The position numbers and the translations under genes are program-made. Positions 26,995 to 36,700 of a stretch of DNA of 64,000 bases are shown here, piece by piece (the stretch's first letter is position 1; every line of letters begins with the position of its first letter). Source of the stretch: an uncultured Bacteroidales bacterium (GTDB lineage: Bacteria; Bacteroidota; Bacteroidia; Bacteroidales; UBA932); the NCBI GenBank assembly GCA_944326335.1, contig CALVDM010000006.1:35061-99060 (forward strand), in the 5' to 3' direction. The notes beneath the pieces are model-generated. The model saw only the letters and a program-made list of their open reading frames with translations. It ran no database searches and had not been told where the DNA came from.

Positions 26995-29274
26995 ATGCTG
27001 CCGTTCCTGTATTCATTGCTGCTTCTTGCCCCCGTGGCCGCAGCATCTTCCCCGGAGACCGGAAATGATGCCGTGAAGGAAGCCGTCGCAGAGATTTCCG
27101 ACACGCTTTCCGGGGCCGTGACGGTTTCTTCATATAAACAGGTGCTTCCGGTCGGGAGACTTGCTTCTCCGGTCACCTCAATAGAGGCCGGCGAGATGGA
27201 CGAAAGGGGGATTGAAGACATCCGAAAACTGTCTTCCATAGTCCCGAACCTGCATATCCCTGACTACGGGTCGTCCATGACTTCGACGATTTACCTCAGG
27301 GGCTTCGGTTCGAGGATGGAGAACCCGGTGATGGGCCTGTACATAGACGATATCCCGGTCCTGAACAAGAATTCATACGACATATCACTTTACGACATAA
27401 GCAGTGCGATGCTTCTGCGCGGCCCTCAGGCAACTCTCTACGGACGCAACTCCATGAGCGGGGTGCTTGTCCTGAACACGCTTTCCCCCGAGACTTTCCA
27501 CGGCTCGAGTCTCAGGCTCGAATACGGCAATGCAAACACTGTCTCGGCGAAACTGTCGGTCTACGGCAGTTCGGGGGTAGGCGCGACGGTGTCTTACCGG
27601 CATACCGACGGTTTCTACTTCAACACATACGACGGAAAGTATGTGGACAGGTCCGATGCCCTCGACTTCCGGCTGAGGGCCTGGAAAAGGCTGCGTGCAA
27701 ATCTCGAATTCGAGAATGTATTTTCCGTGAACCTCACCGGACAGGGAGGCTACCCTTACAGGGAATACGATTCCTCGACAGGCTCGCTCGCCCCGATTTC
27801 CTACAATGACAGATGCGGGTACAGAAGGCTTTCAGCCTCGGAAGGCCTGAAATTCAAGTATATGGCAGAAGACTGGACCTTGAGCTCCGTCACAAGCCTG
27901 CAGTTTCTTGCGGACGACATGGACATGGACCAGGATTTCACGTCGCGCTCCATGTTCACATTGTCCCAGGTGCAGAAGGAGGGCGCCGTGACCCAGGAGC
28001 TGGTACTGAAGCCGGAAGCCGGTTGGAGGAGACCGTGGTGGAACTGGCAGACGGGCTTTTTCGGTTTCGCGAAATACAATGACATGTCCGCTCCTGTCCG
28101 TTTCAAGCAGGACGGCATATCCGATCTGATACTCGCGAATGCAAACAAGGGGCTGCAGGCTGCGTTCGGCGGTGATGCGGCCCTGTCGCTCCAGGAGGAC
28201 GAGTTCGACATCACGAGCGATTTCGGGGTGACTGTGGCAGGTGCGGCCATCTACCATGAATCATATTTCACGGTGGGCCGCTGGCTTTTTACGGCAGGGC
28301 TCAGGCTGGATTACGAGTGGACCGGCATGGATTACGACAGCGGCGCACTGATGCACTACAGCCTGCGTCTCCCGTTCATGACCACCGATTTCATCCCTGT
28401 GGAGTGTTCCTACAAAGGTTATGAGGATGTCGATTATCTGGAAATCATGCCGCGCATCTCCGCAATGTACGATTCCGGGCCCGTGAAACTGTTCGCCACA
28501 TTTTCGGAAGGTTACCGCTCCGGAGGATTCAACACGCAGATATTCTCCGACATAGTGCAGAACATGCTCATGCAGGAGATGATGAAGGATGCCCCTGTCC
28601 GTATGCCGGAGTCTTCCGTCGGTGCCGACGATACCGTCTACAGGCCGGAGAAGAGCATAAATGCCGAGATAGGGGCGCGTACGGCTTTCTCGTCCGGCCG
28701 CCACAGATTCGACGGCACCCTTTCCCTGTACAGCATAATGTGCATAGACCAGCAGCAGACCGTATTCCCGTCAGGACAGAGCACGGGCAGGATGATGACC
28801 AATACCGGGAAGTCCAGGAGCCTCGGGGTTGAAGCTGCGTTTTCATATTCTTTCGCGGACTTCTCCCTTTCGGCGGCCTACGGCTATTGCGACGCCCGCT
28901 TCGTGGACTATGACGACGGCATGGCCGACTATTCGGGACACAGGATTCCGTATGCTCCGGAGCACACGTTGAACCTGTATGCCGGTTACCGGTGGAATTT
29001 CCGGAACGGATATTTCCGGGGGATATCCGTAGGGGCGGACCTTTCCGGGGCCGGCCGCATCTGGTGGAACGAGGACAATTCCCTGTACCAGCCGTTCTAT
29101 GTCTTGCTCGGTGCGAATGCGAGGGGGCATTTCAAGTGGTTCGACATCTATCTGAGAGGGGAGAACCTGACCGGGGCGGCCTACAATACGTTTTATTTCA
29201 AGTCTGTCGGCAAGTCGTTCTTCCAGCGGGGGAAACCGTTGCGGCTTCTTGTCGGCGTGTCCGTGACATTGTGA
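26995..29274 (+). CDS. TonB-dependent receptor, substrate unknown
   Basis: 759 aa. Signal peptide 'FLYSLLLLAPVAAA', then a plug ('TSTIYLRGFGSRMENPVMGLYIDDIPV', 'LLRGPQATLYGRNSMSG') and a barrel ('YRPEKSINAEIGAR', 'GVEAAFSYSF', 'IYLRGENLTGAAYNTFYF') ending VSVTL. No carboxypeptidase-like N-terminal domain and no SusD partner, so it is closer to iron-chelate or vitamin receptors than to SusC. No neighbour points to a ligand: sod is divergent and the next gene belongs to PUL2. Confidence 0.88.
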   Translation: MLPFLYSLLLLAPVAAASSPETGNDAVKEAVAEISDTLSGAVTVSSYKQVLPVGRLASPVTSIEAGEMDERGIEDIRKLSSIVPNLHIPDYGSSMTSTIYLRGFGSRMENPVMGLYIDDIPVLNKNSYDISLYDISSAMLLRGPQATLYGRNSMSGVLVLNTLSPETFHGSSLRLEYGNANTVSAKLSVYGSSGVGATVSYRHTDGFYFNTYDGKYVDRSDALDFRLRAWKRLRANLEFENVFSVNLTGQGGYPYREYDSSTGSLAPISYNDRCGYRRLSASEGLKFKYMAEDWTLSSVTSLQFLADDMDMDQDFTSRSMFTLSQVQKEGAVTQELVLKPEAGWRRPWWNWQTGFFGFAKYNDMSAPVRFKQDGISDLILANANKGLQAAFGGDAALSLQEDEFDITSDFGVTVAGAAIYHESYFTVGRWLFTAGLRLDYEWTGMDYDSGALMHYSLRLPFMTTDFIPVECSYKGYEDVDYLEIMPRISAMYDSGPVKLFATFSEGYRSGGFNTQIFSDIVQNMLMQEMMKDAPVRMPESSVGADDTVYRPEKSINAEIGARTAFSSGRHRFDGTLSLYSIMCIDQQQTVFPSGQSTGRMMTNTGKSRSLGVEAAFSYSFADFSLSAAYGYCDARFVDYDDGMADYSGHRIPYAPEHTLNLYAGYRWNFRNGYFRGISVGADLSGAGRIWWNEDNSLYQPFYVLLGANARGHFKWFDIYLRGENLTGAAYNTFYFKSVGKSFFQRGKPLRLLVGVSVTL

Positions 29275-29373
29275 AACAGGGCCTTTCTGAAATTTAAATC
29301 TGTCATCAAACTACTTGATATTATTATAGATTCTAACTATTGTCGGAAATTGGATAAAAAATCATATAAAAAG

Positions 29374-29404
29374 TTTGCAATATCCTTTTGAATTGCTACC
29401 TTTG
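29374..29404 (+). promoter_or_regulatory. Consensus promoter upstream of a short transcript and the PUL2 permease
   Basis: TTTG (29374-29377), 19-nt spacer, TACCTTTG (29397-29404), a perfect Bacteroidetes promoter. Predicted start is about 29411, only some 50 nt before a strong intrinsic terminator and about 255 nt before the permease ATG. Confidence 0.8.
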
Positions 29405-29410
29405 CACCAG

Positions 29411-29495
29411 ACATAAGAATTTTTTTCGTGTCTATTTGTTAAGTTCGTTTTATATATGGGCAGGTTCCTTGGGGAGGGAACCTGCTTTCTTTTTG
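29411..29495 (+). ncRNA. Putative small RNA or attenuated leader of about 85 nt
   Basis: Bounded by the promoter at 29374-29404 and the terminator at 29460-29495. I see no reading frame with a plausible start inside. It could be a free small RNA or a transcription-attenuation leader for the sugar permease gene. I recognise no known RNA family. The rest of 29275-29666 shows no gene. Confidence 0.45.
29460..29495 (+). terminator. Intrinsic terminator
   Basis: 9-bp stem GCAGGTTCC/GGAACCTGC (29460-29468 with 29477-29485), 8-nt loop, then TTTCTTTTT. Confidence 0.85.
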
Positions 29496-29666
29496 TGCCG
29501 GGGTATGGCTGAGCCTCGTTTCTTCTTGATTCTGACGAGAAAAGGAAAAGAAATTTTTCCGGGCCGTTATATTTTTTGCTAAAATTTTTTAACTTGCAGA
29601 AATTTTTGACCGTCATCCGGTCTTGTTGGAATAACATTCATAATTAATAAATAAAACTTAATTGCA

Positions 29667-30935
29667 ATGAACAAAAAAGGTAATGTCCTCGCGATTGTAA
29701 TCATGTTCTTCCTTTTTGCCATGATTTCATTCGTGACAGGACTTCAGAATCCGATGGGCATCATTGTCAAGGCGCAGTTCGGTGCAACCAACGCGATGTC
29801 CCAGCTCGGCAATCTTGCGAACTTTATCGCATACGCATTCATGGGTCTCCCTGCGGGCCTGATTCTCAAGAAGTACGGATACAAGGTCACTTCGCTCCTG
29901 GCCGTTGCCATCGGTTTCATAGGAGTGGGCATATCCTTCCTTTCCGGTGTGGCCGAGAGTTTCGCCGTATATCTTACGGGAGCTTTCGTGTCGGGATTCT
30001 CGATGTGTATGCTCAACACTGTCGTGAACCCTATGCTCAACACTCTCGGAGGCGGCGGGAACAAGGGAAACCAGCTCATACAGTTCGGAGGCTCGATGAA
30101 TTCATTGGCGGCTACCATAGTGCCGGTGCTTGTCGGATACCTTATAGGTGATGCTTCCAGAGCCACCATCTCGGATGCCAACCCTGCATTGTTCATTGCC
30201 ATGGCGATTTTCGCACTTGCCTTCCTGATAATACTGTTCTCGAGGATTCCTGAGCCGGACCTTGAGGCTGTGAAGGCCAATCCTGTGAAAGAAAACACCG
30301 TGGAGAGCATCAAGGGTGCGCTTTCGTACCGTCATTTCGTGTTCGGAATCATCGCCATATTCGTGTATGTGGGTGTGGAAGTCGGCATTCCCAACATCGC
30401 CAATCTCTACATGACATCTCCTGAAGTGGGCATTGCGACCGGTGTCGCAGGCACGGTTGTGGGAATGTACTGGCTGCTTATGCTCGTGGGCCGTCTCATC
30501 GGCGGGGCGGTAGGCGGGAAGGTATCCAGCAGGGTGATGATGATATGCGTTTCGACGGTTGCCATCTGCTTCCTGCTTCTCGGCATGTTCCTGCCGGAAG
30601 GGACGATGGTGAAGTTCCCTGCGGTAGGTTCCGACCTCAAGTTCTCACTTGTACAGATTCCTGTCGGCGTGATGTTCTTCGTCCTCTGCGGACTGTGCAC
30701 GTCCGTGATGTGGGGAAACATCTTCAACCTTGCTGTGGAAGGCCTCGGCAAATACACGTCCATCGCTTCCGGACTCTTCATGGTGATGGTATGCGGCGGC
30801 GGTGTGCTTCCTTATATCCAGGGTGCGGTGGCTGACGCGTTCGGTTACATCAACAGCTTCTGGGTTCTTGTGATAGCCGTGGCTTACATGCTGTTCTTCG
30901 CATTGTTCGGCTCCAAGCCGGTAAAGAAGGCCTGA
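29667..30935 (+). CDS. MFS sugar permease, FucP/GluP type
   Basis: 422 aa with about 12 hydrophobic segments, no cleavable signal, an inner-membrane proton-coupled sugar importer by family. Typical signatures: 'FFLFAMISFVTGLQNPMG' in the first helix, 'NLANFIAYAFMGLPAGLILKKYGYK', and 'NTVVNPMLNTLGGGGNKGNQLIQFGGSMNSL' in helices 4-5. The ROK sugar kinase follows by 26 nt, so import and phosphorylation are probably coupled. With GH20 next in line, GlcNAc, glucose or galactose are candidate cargoes; the sequence alone does not choose. Confidence 0.9.
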   Translation: MNKKGNVLAIVIMFFLFAMISFVTGLQNPMGIIVKAQFGATNAMSQLGNLANFIAYAFMGLPAGLILKKYGYKVTSLLAVAIGFIGVGISFLSGVAESFAVYLTGAFVSGFSMCMLNTVVNPMLNTLGGGGNKGNQLIQFGGSMNSLAATIVPVLVGYLIGDASRATISDANPALFIAMAIFALAFLIILFSRIPEPDLEAVKANPVKENTVESIKGALSYRHFVFGIIAIFVYVGVEVGIPNIANLYMTSPEVGIATGVAGTVVGMYWLLMLVGRLIGGAVGGKVSSRVMMICVSTVAICFLLLGMFLPEGTMVKFPAVGSDLKFSLVQIPVGVMFFVLCGLCTSVMWGNIFNLAVEGLGKYTSIASGLFMVMVCGGGVLPYIQGAVADAFGYINSFWVLVIAVAYMLFFALFGSKPVKKA

Positions 30936-30961
30936 TGTTGAATCAATACTGACATGACAAT

Positions 30962-31939
30962 ATGAATAATACTGATATCTTAGAAAAGCCCTATGTCGTA
31001 GGTGTCGACGTCGGCGGACAGACAACCAAGATGGGTATAGTGGACATGCGCGGACAGGTCCTTTCACAGACTGTAATCAGAACGGACACCCATACGGAGG
31101 TCGACAAGTATATCGACGATGTGGTCGAGGCGCTGGACAAGATAATAAACGAGTCCGGCACGGCAGGAAAGATACGCGGAATCGGAGTCGGTGCGCCGAA
31201 CGGGAACTACTACACCGGGACCATCGAGAATGCCGCCAATATAGCATGGGGTTCCAACCGTACCATCAATTTCTCGGAACTGCTGTCTGCCAGGACAGGA
31301 GGGATGAAGGTGGCCCTGACGAACGACGCAAACGCCGCCGCCGTCGGAGAGATGACATACGGAGCCGCAAGGGGCATGAAGAACTTCATAATGATAACCC
31401 TCGGCACAGGAGTCGGAAGCGGCATCGTCATCAACGGGGAGGTGGTTTACGGACATGACGGATTCGCCGGAGAGCTCGGGCACACCTGCGCTGTCCGCAA
31501 CAACGGTCGTCTGTGCAACTGCGGAAAGACCGGCTGCCTCGAGACATACTGTTCTGCGACAGGAGTGGCCCGTACTGCACGTGAGTGGCTCACCCTCAGC
31601 GACGAGCCGTCTGTCCTGAGAAGCCTTGACAGCATCTCGTCCAAGGATGTCTATGAGGCAGCCAAGGAAGGGGACAGGTTAGCCTTGAAAATTTTCGAGT
31701 TCACCGGCAAGATGCTCGGCCAGTCGTTTGCGGATTTCGTGGCATTCAGCGCACCTGAAGCCATTGTGCTTTTCGGCGGTCTCGCACGTGCCAAGGAGTA
31801 TCTCTACCAGCCTATCCTCGATTCGATGAATGCCAATCTTCTCGACATCTGGAGAGGAAAGATAAAGATAGTATTTTCCCAGCTCAAGGAGTCCGATGCC
31901 GCAATCCTCGGAGCATCGGCTCTCGCATGGGAACTGTAG
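30962..31939 (+). CDS. ROK-family sugar kinase
   Basis: 325 aa, cytosolic. N-terminal ATP-binding 'GVDVGGQTTKMGIVD', catalytic region 'NDANAAAVGE', 'TLGTGVGSGIVINGEV', and the zinc-binding ROK signature 'GELGHTCAVRNNGRLCNCGKTGCLETYCS' (three Cys plus His), all intact. The family phosphorylates glucose, N-acetylglucosamine, N-acetylmannosamine or fructose. Its place after a permease and before a beta-hexosaminidase favours glucose or GlcNAc kinase. No HTH domain, so it is not a ROK repressor. Confidence 0.9.
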   Translation: MNNTDILEKPYVVGVDVGGQTTKMGIVDMRGQVLSQTVIRTDTHTEVDKYIDDVVEALDKIINESGTAGKIRGIGVGAPNGNYYTGTIENAANIAWGSNRTINFSELLSARTGGMKVALTNDANAAAVGEMTYGAARGMKNFIMITLGTGVGSGIVINGEVVYGHDGFAGELGHTCAVRNNGRLCNCGKTGCLETYCSATGVARTAREWLTLSDEPSVLRSLDSISSKDVYEAAKEGDRLALKIFEFTGKMLGQSFADFVAFSAPEAIVLFGGLARAKEYLYQPILDSMNANLLDIWRGKIKIVFSQLKESDAAILGASALAWEL

Positions 31940-32110
31940 CGGCTGGAGAATACGTGGCTTGTCCGTAATGGACCGGTCTTTAAAGTCATGGGAGGTGTCC
32001 GAAAGTTCCTTTTTGGTCACCTCTCTTTTGTCCTCGGGCAGGATGCTTCGGGACTTCCGATACACCACATGACAGCCTTGTTGATAGCTGACACTAAATT
32101 TATAACCATC

Positions 32111-33745
32111 ATGAAGCCTTTGTTTTTTTTGATTGCACTCCTTTTGATTTCATGTTCTCGGGAAATCATAAAGACGGAAGTAGATGTAATCCCTCAGCCT
32201 GCGTCCGTGGAAGTTTATGAGGGCGAATGCGTCGTGGCAGGAGCCACATTTAAGGTAGATGACAGATTCGACGAGATTGCTTCGGCTGCTGTCGCGGATT
32301 TCGAGGCCGCTGTAGAGGCCGCTTCCGGTACTGTATCAGGAAGTTCGAAGACTGCGGTAGTGTTCAAATATGACAGACGTTCAGGAAAAGAGGCCTATTC
32401 GATTTCGATAGCAGAGAACAGGATTACGGTCAAGGCTTCTTCTTCGAACGGTGTCCTGTATGCGATTCAGACACTGAAACAGATGCTGCCTGTGGAAATT
32501 TATACCGGTGCTTCTGCTTCTGACAAAGTCTGGGCATTGCCATTGGCGAAGATTGAGGACAGCCCGAGGTTTGCATATAGAGGTCTGCATCTGGATGTGG
32601 CCCGTCATTTTTTCGATATGGACGAGGTGAAAAGATATATCGACATAATGGCTGTGCATAAGCTGAATATCCTGCATTGGCATCTGACCGACGACCAGGG
32701 CTGGAGGATAGAGATAAAAAAATATCCGGAACTCACCAGGATTGGCTCGATAAGGAAAAGGACAATCGTAGGTCACTCGCGGAGGAGCAATACATACGAC
32801 AACACCCCATACGGAGAGGGATGCTGGTTCACGCAGGAGCAGATTCGCGAAATTATCGGTTATGCAGCTTCCAAAGGCATAGAAATCATTCCGGAAATCG
32901 ACCTTCCGGGACACATGCAGTCTGCTTTGGCGGTTTTCCCTGACCTGGGCTGCACAGGAGGCCCTTATGAGGTCTGGGACAGGTGGGGAGTTTCCAAGGA
33001 TGTGTTGTGTGCCGGCAAGGAAGGCACCATGGAGTTCCTGAAGAATGTGCTGTCGGAAGTGGCGGAGCTCTTCCCTTCGGAGTATGTGCATATCGGAGGG
33101 GATGAATGTCCCAAGGACAGGTGGGAGAACTGTCCGGCATGTCAGGCTAAAATCGCGGAGCTCGGGCTGAAGGATGATGAGGAACATTCGGCAGAGCATT
33201 ATCTGCAGAGTTATGTGATGGCTGAGATGGAGACCTTCCTGGCATCTAAAGGCAAGAGGATTATAGGCTGGGACGAAGTATTGGATGGCGAAGTGACTCC
33301 GGATGTCACAGTAATGTCATGGCGCGGAGTTGCCGGCGGGCATAAGGCGGCCAAGATGGGGCACGATGTCATCATGGCTGCGAACAATTATTTCTATTTC
33401 GATTATTACCAGGCTAAAGATACCGCTGGCGAACCTTTGACTATAGGCGGCTACGTCCCGGTGAGCAAGGTTTATTCATACGAGCCGTTCACAGAAGATA
33501 TGACGGAGGAGGAAAGGTCCCATATAATAGGCATCCAGGCCAATCTCTGGACCGAGTATATCAAGACCCCGGAGGGGCTGGAGTACATGCTTCTACCGCG
33601 TCTGTCCGCCCTGAGCGAAGTGCAGTGGTGCCAGAGCGGGGATAGGGACTACGACAGGTTCCTCAGGGAAATGGAAAAGATGGCCGATATTTACGACATT
33701 TTGGATTATAACTACGCTACCCATATTTTCGATGGCCGGGAGTAG
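32111..33745 (+). CDS. GH20 beta-N-acetylhexosaminidase, lipoprotein
   Basis: 544 aa. The ATG at 32111 gives a lipoprotein signal ('FFLIALLLISCSRE'). Residues about 27-145 are the small GH20b domain ('VIPQPASVEVYEG'); the (beta/alpha)8 catalytic domain follows, with 'RGLHLDVARHFF', 'WHLTDDQGWRIEIK' and the catalytic pair D331-E332 in 'HIGGDECPK', used for substrate-assisted removal of terminal beta-GlcNAc or beta-GalNAc. It overlaps the next gene by 14 nt, which suggests coupled translation with the regulator. Confidence 0.94.
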   Translation: MKPLFFLIALLLISCSREIIKTEVDVIPQPASVEVYEGECVVAGATFKVDDRFDEIASAAVADFEAAVEAASGTVSGSSKTAVVFKYDRRSGKEAYSISIAENRITVKASSSNGVLYAIQTLKQMLPVEIYTGASASDKVWALPLAKIEDSPRFAYRGLHLDVARHFFDMDEVKRYIDIMAVHKLNILHWHLTDDQGWRIEIKKYPELTRIGSIRKRTIVGHSRRSNTYDNTPYGEGCWFTQEQIREIIGYAASKGIEIIPEIDLPGHMQSALAVFPDLGCTGGPYEVWDRWGVSKDVLCAGKEGTMEFLKNVLSEVAELFPSEYVHIGGDECPKDRWENCPACQAKIAELGLKDDEEHSAEHYLQSYVMAEMETFLASKGKRIIGWDEVLDGEVTPDVTVMSWRGVAGGHKAAKMGHDVIMAANNYFYFDYYQAKDTAGEPLTIGGYVPVSKVYSYEPFTEDMTEEERSHIIGIQANLWTEYIKTPEGLEYMLLPRLSALSEVQWCQSGDRDYDRFLREMEKMADIYDILDYNYATHIFDGRE

Positions 33746-36700
33746 GTGGGTTTTCCTGATTTTCCTGTTCCTCCCTTTCCTTTTGGAAGGGGAGGTCTTG
33801 CATAATCATCCTCTGAAGCGGGAATCGGTTTACAGGTCATTCGACAATATAAGACTTCCTTTCGATGATAATCAGGTCAATGCCATATTCCAGGATAACA
33901 GGGGAATGATATGGTTGGGGACAAAAAGGGGTCTCTACAGTTTCAACGGGTATGACTTCCATGAGTATCACGATGAAATATTCTCGAATCAGTCAAGGGT
34001 CTTGTCCATTGTGCAGATTGATGACGACCATCTGTGTCTCGGGACGGATGATGGAATAAAATGGTTCGACCTTACGGATGAATCCTTCTGCGTGCTGTAT
34101 CCCGAGACCCGTCTGGACTATGGCGTATGCTCTCTGGCATTGCACGCCGGCAGCCTTTGGATAGGGACACAGGAGCACGGACTGCTGAGGATGGATATTG
34201 CGGACGGCTCGGTGGAAAAGACAGGCTTGTCCGTAGGGGACGAAACGATGATTTATTCTATCGAGCCGGCGGAAGAAAAACTGTTCATCGCCTCATACGA
34301 GCATTTGTGCTATTATGATATGGAGGCCGGCAGGGTGAGTCTCGTCGATTTGGGGGTCTCCGGCAGATTGCCAGTAAATGCCCTGTTGTGGGATGAGGGG
34401 AAGGACTGCATCTGGGTAGGGACGAGGGGTTGCCTGTATAAATACGATATCGGGAAGGAGGACGTAATATGGAAATCGGACATGACGGGGATTTCCATAA
34501 GGACTTTGTCCAGGGATGCCGACGGCAATCTGCTGATAGGGACTGATGCAGGATTGTATATTCTCGATGCAGAGTCCGGCGACTGTACACATGTAGTGCA
34601 TGATTCCAGAAATTCCAAGTCTCTATGTAACAATATAGTGCTGGATATCCTGTGCGACAGGAACCATAATGTATGGCTTGGCACTGACAGCGGAATATCC
34701 CTTGTCTATGCCAATTCGGGACAGGATTATATCCATCTGTCCGAATTCGTTTCCTCCGGTGAAGGCAATCTGTTCACCTGTATGATAAAGGATTCCTCAG
34801 GGGACTACTGGCTGGGCGGGAAAAACGGTCTGCTGCATATAACCGATACCGCTGAAGGGTATAGAACCGATTGGTTCAGGCAGAATTCCGGCAGCCATCC
34901 TTTAAGGCATAATATCGTCCGGTACATTTTCGAGGACAGTTCGGATAATATATGGATTGCCTCGGACGGAGGAGTAGGCAGGTACGATGACAGGAAAGAT
35001 GAATTCATATTTTACCGTATTCAGGACGGGAAATCAGGACGGAATGCCGATTGGGCTTATTCCATAGCCGAGGACATGTACGGAAGGTTGTGGATAGCCA
35101 CGTACAAGGGAGGCATCTTCGTCTGCGACAGGGATAATATGAAACTTCTTCACCACTTCGACGAGAGTACGGGAGTGGGCAACAACGTTTACATGGTCCA
35201 GAATGACGACGGCGGACATGTCTGGGCCTGCACCTCGTCAGGACTGGTGTCCGTGGATGTAAATTCGCTGGAGGTAAGGCAGCACGGCATCAACACTTTC
35301 AACATGCTTTACTACAGGAATTCGATATGGTATTCCGTCCTTGGAAAACTATACCGTTACGACATAAACACTTCCCGAACTGCAGACATCCCTTATCCCG
35401 GGACCGGCAGCTATATCTATTCTTTTGTGCCGGGGAATGACAGGATATGGTTTACATCTGCCGAGGGGGTTTTCTGTGCCGACCCGTTGACATTGACAGT
35501 AAAGAGCATTCCTGTCGCCCCTGACAATTATTTATGCGGCCTGTATGATGGTCAGGATAATGAATTGTTGTGGGGAGGGGAGGATTGCATAGTAAGGATG
35601 TCATTGGATGGGAAAGAGACAGGGAGCCGTCCGGACTCCGTCTTCATATCTTCCATCGTGTCGAATGGAAGGCTTCTGAAATTCAATGAAGATTATTCAG
35701 GGTGTAATCCGAGATACGGCAACAGCATTGAGCTCAAGAAAATTACCAATGTAGATGTGGAGCTTTCCTCTTATTCATACCGGTCGGATGATACGTTTTT
35801 TTACAAGTTCGATAATGATGCATGGTGGTCGGCTCTGAGAAAAGGCCAGAACCATATTCCGCTGGTAAACCTCCGTGGAGGCAGGTATAAACTGATGCTG
35901 AGTGTTTCCAATCCGGATTCTGACCCGTCAGCGGCCATAAACGAATACTACATTTCCGTCCCCTATCCATGGTATCTGGACAGGAAGGCTTTTGCCGTGT
36001 ATCTGCTTTTGGCGGTTTCTTTGGTTGTGGCGGTTGTCAGGCAGGTGCATGTACGGAACCGCAGGAAACTTGAATTAAGGGAAAAGGAGATGAAGCAGGA
36101 GCTGGCCGACATGAAGATGGACTTCTTCGTGAATGTCTCCCATGAACTTAAGACCCCTCTCAGCCTTATCATGGCTCCGGTAAGCAAGATGCTGTCAGAG
36201 ACCACAAATGCCAGGCAAAGGAATGCCTTGTCGAAAATCTATGACAATGCGTTAAGACTGAATACTCTTATTCATAAAATTCTGGATTTCAGACAGATAG
36301 AAACCGAAAGCGGGGATTCCCTGATACGCTCCCATGTGGAGGTCTGCTCGATGGTAAGGGGCTGTATGAATATTTTTTCCGCCGCTTTGGAAGAAAAGAG
36401 AGTTACGGTGAATTTCCATAGTGCCAGGGAAACTGTATGGGCGAATATTGACAAGCTGAAAATAGAATCCGCGATAATGAATATCCTGTCGAATGCGATA
36501 AAATATGTGGAAAAGGGGACGGGTATAATAGATGTCGGAGTGGAGTCAGACAAGAATAATCTGGAGATTACAATAGCTGACAACGGCTGCGGAATAGACA
36601 AGGACGAACTTCCACTGGTGTTCATAAGGTATTTTCAGGGCAGGCACAGCAGGGAGGGAAACGGCATCGGCCTTTATCTGGTAAAGAAATACATAGAGCT

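Noticed and set aside
29362-29637. Minus-strand 91-codon frame opposite the short-RNA region
   Set aside because: Lies over a promoter and terminator on the other strand; composition is not protein-like and no family is recognised.
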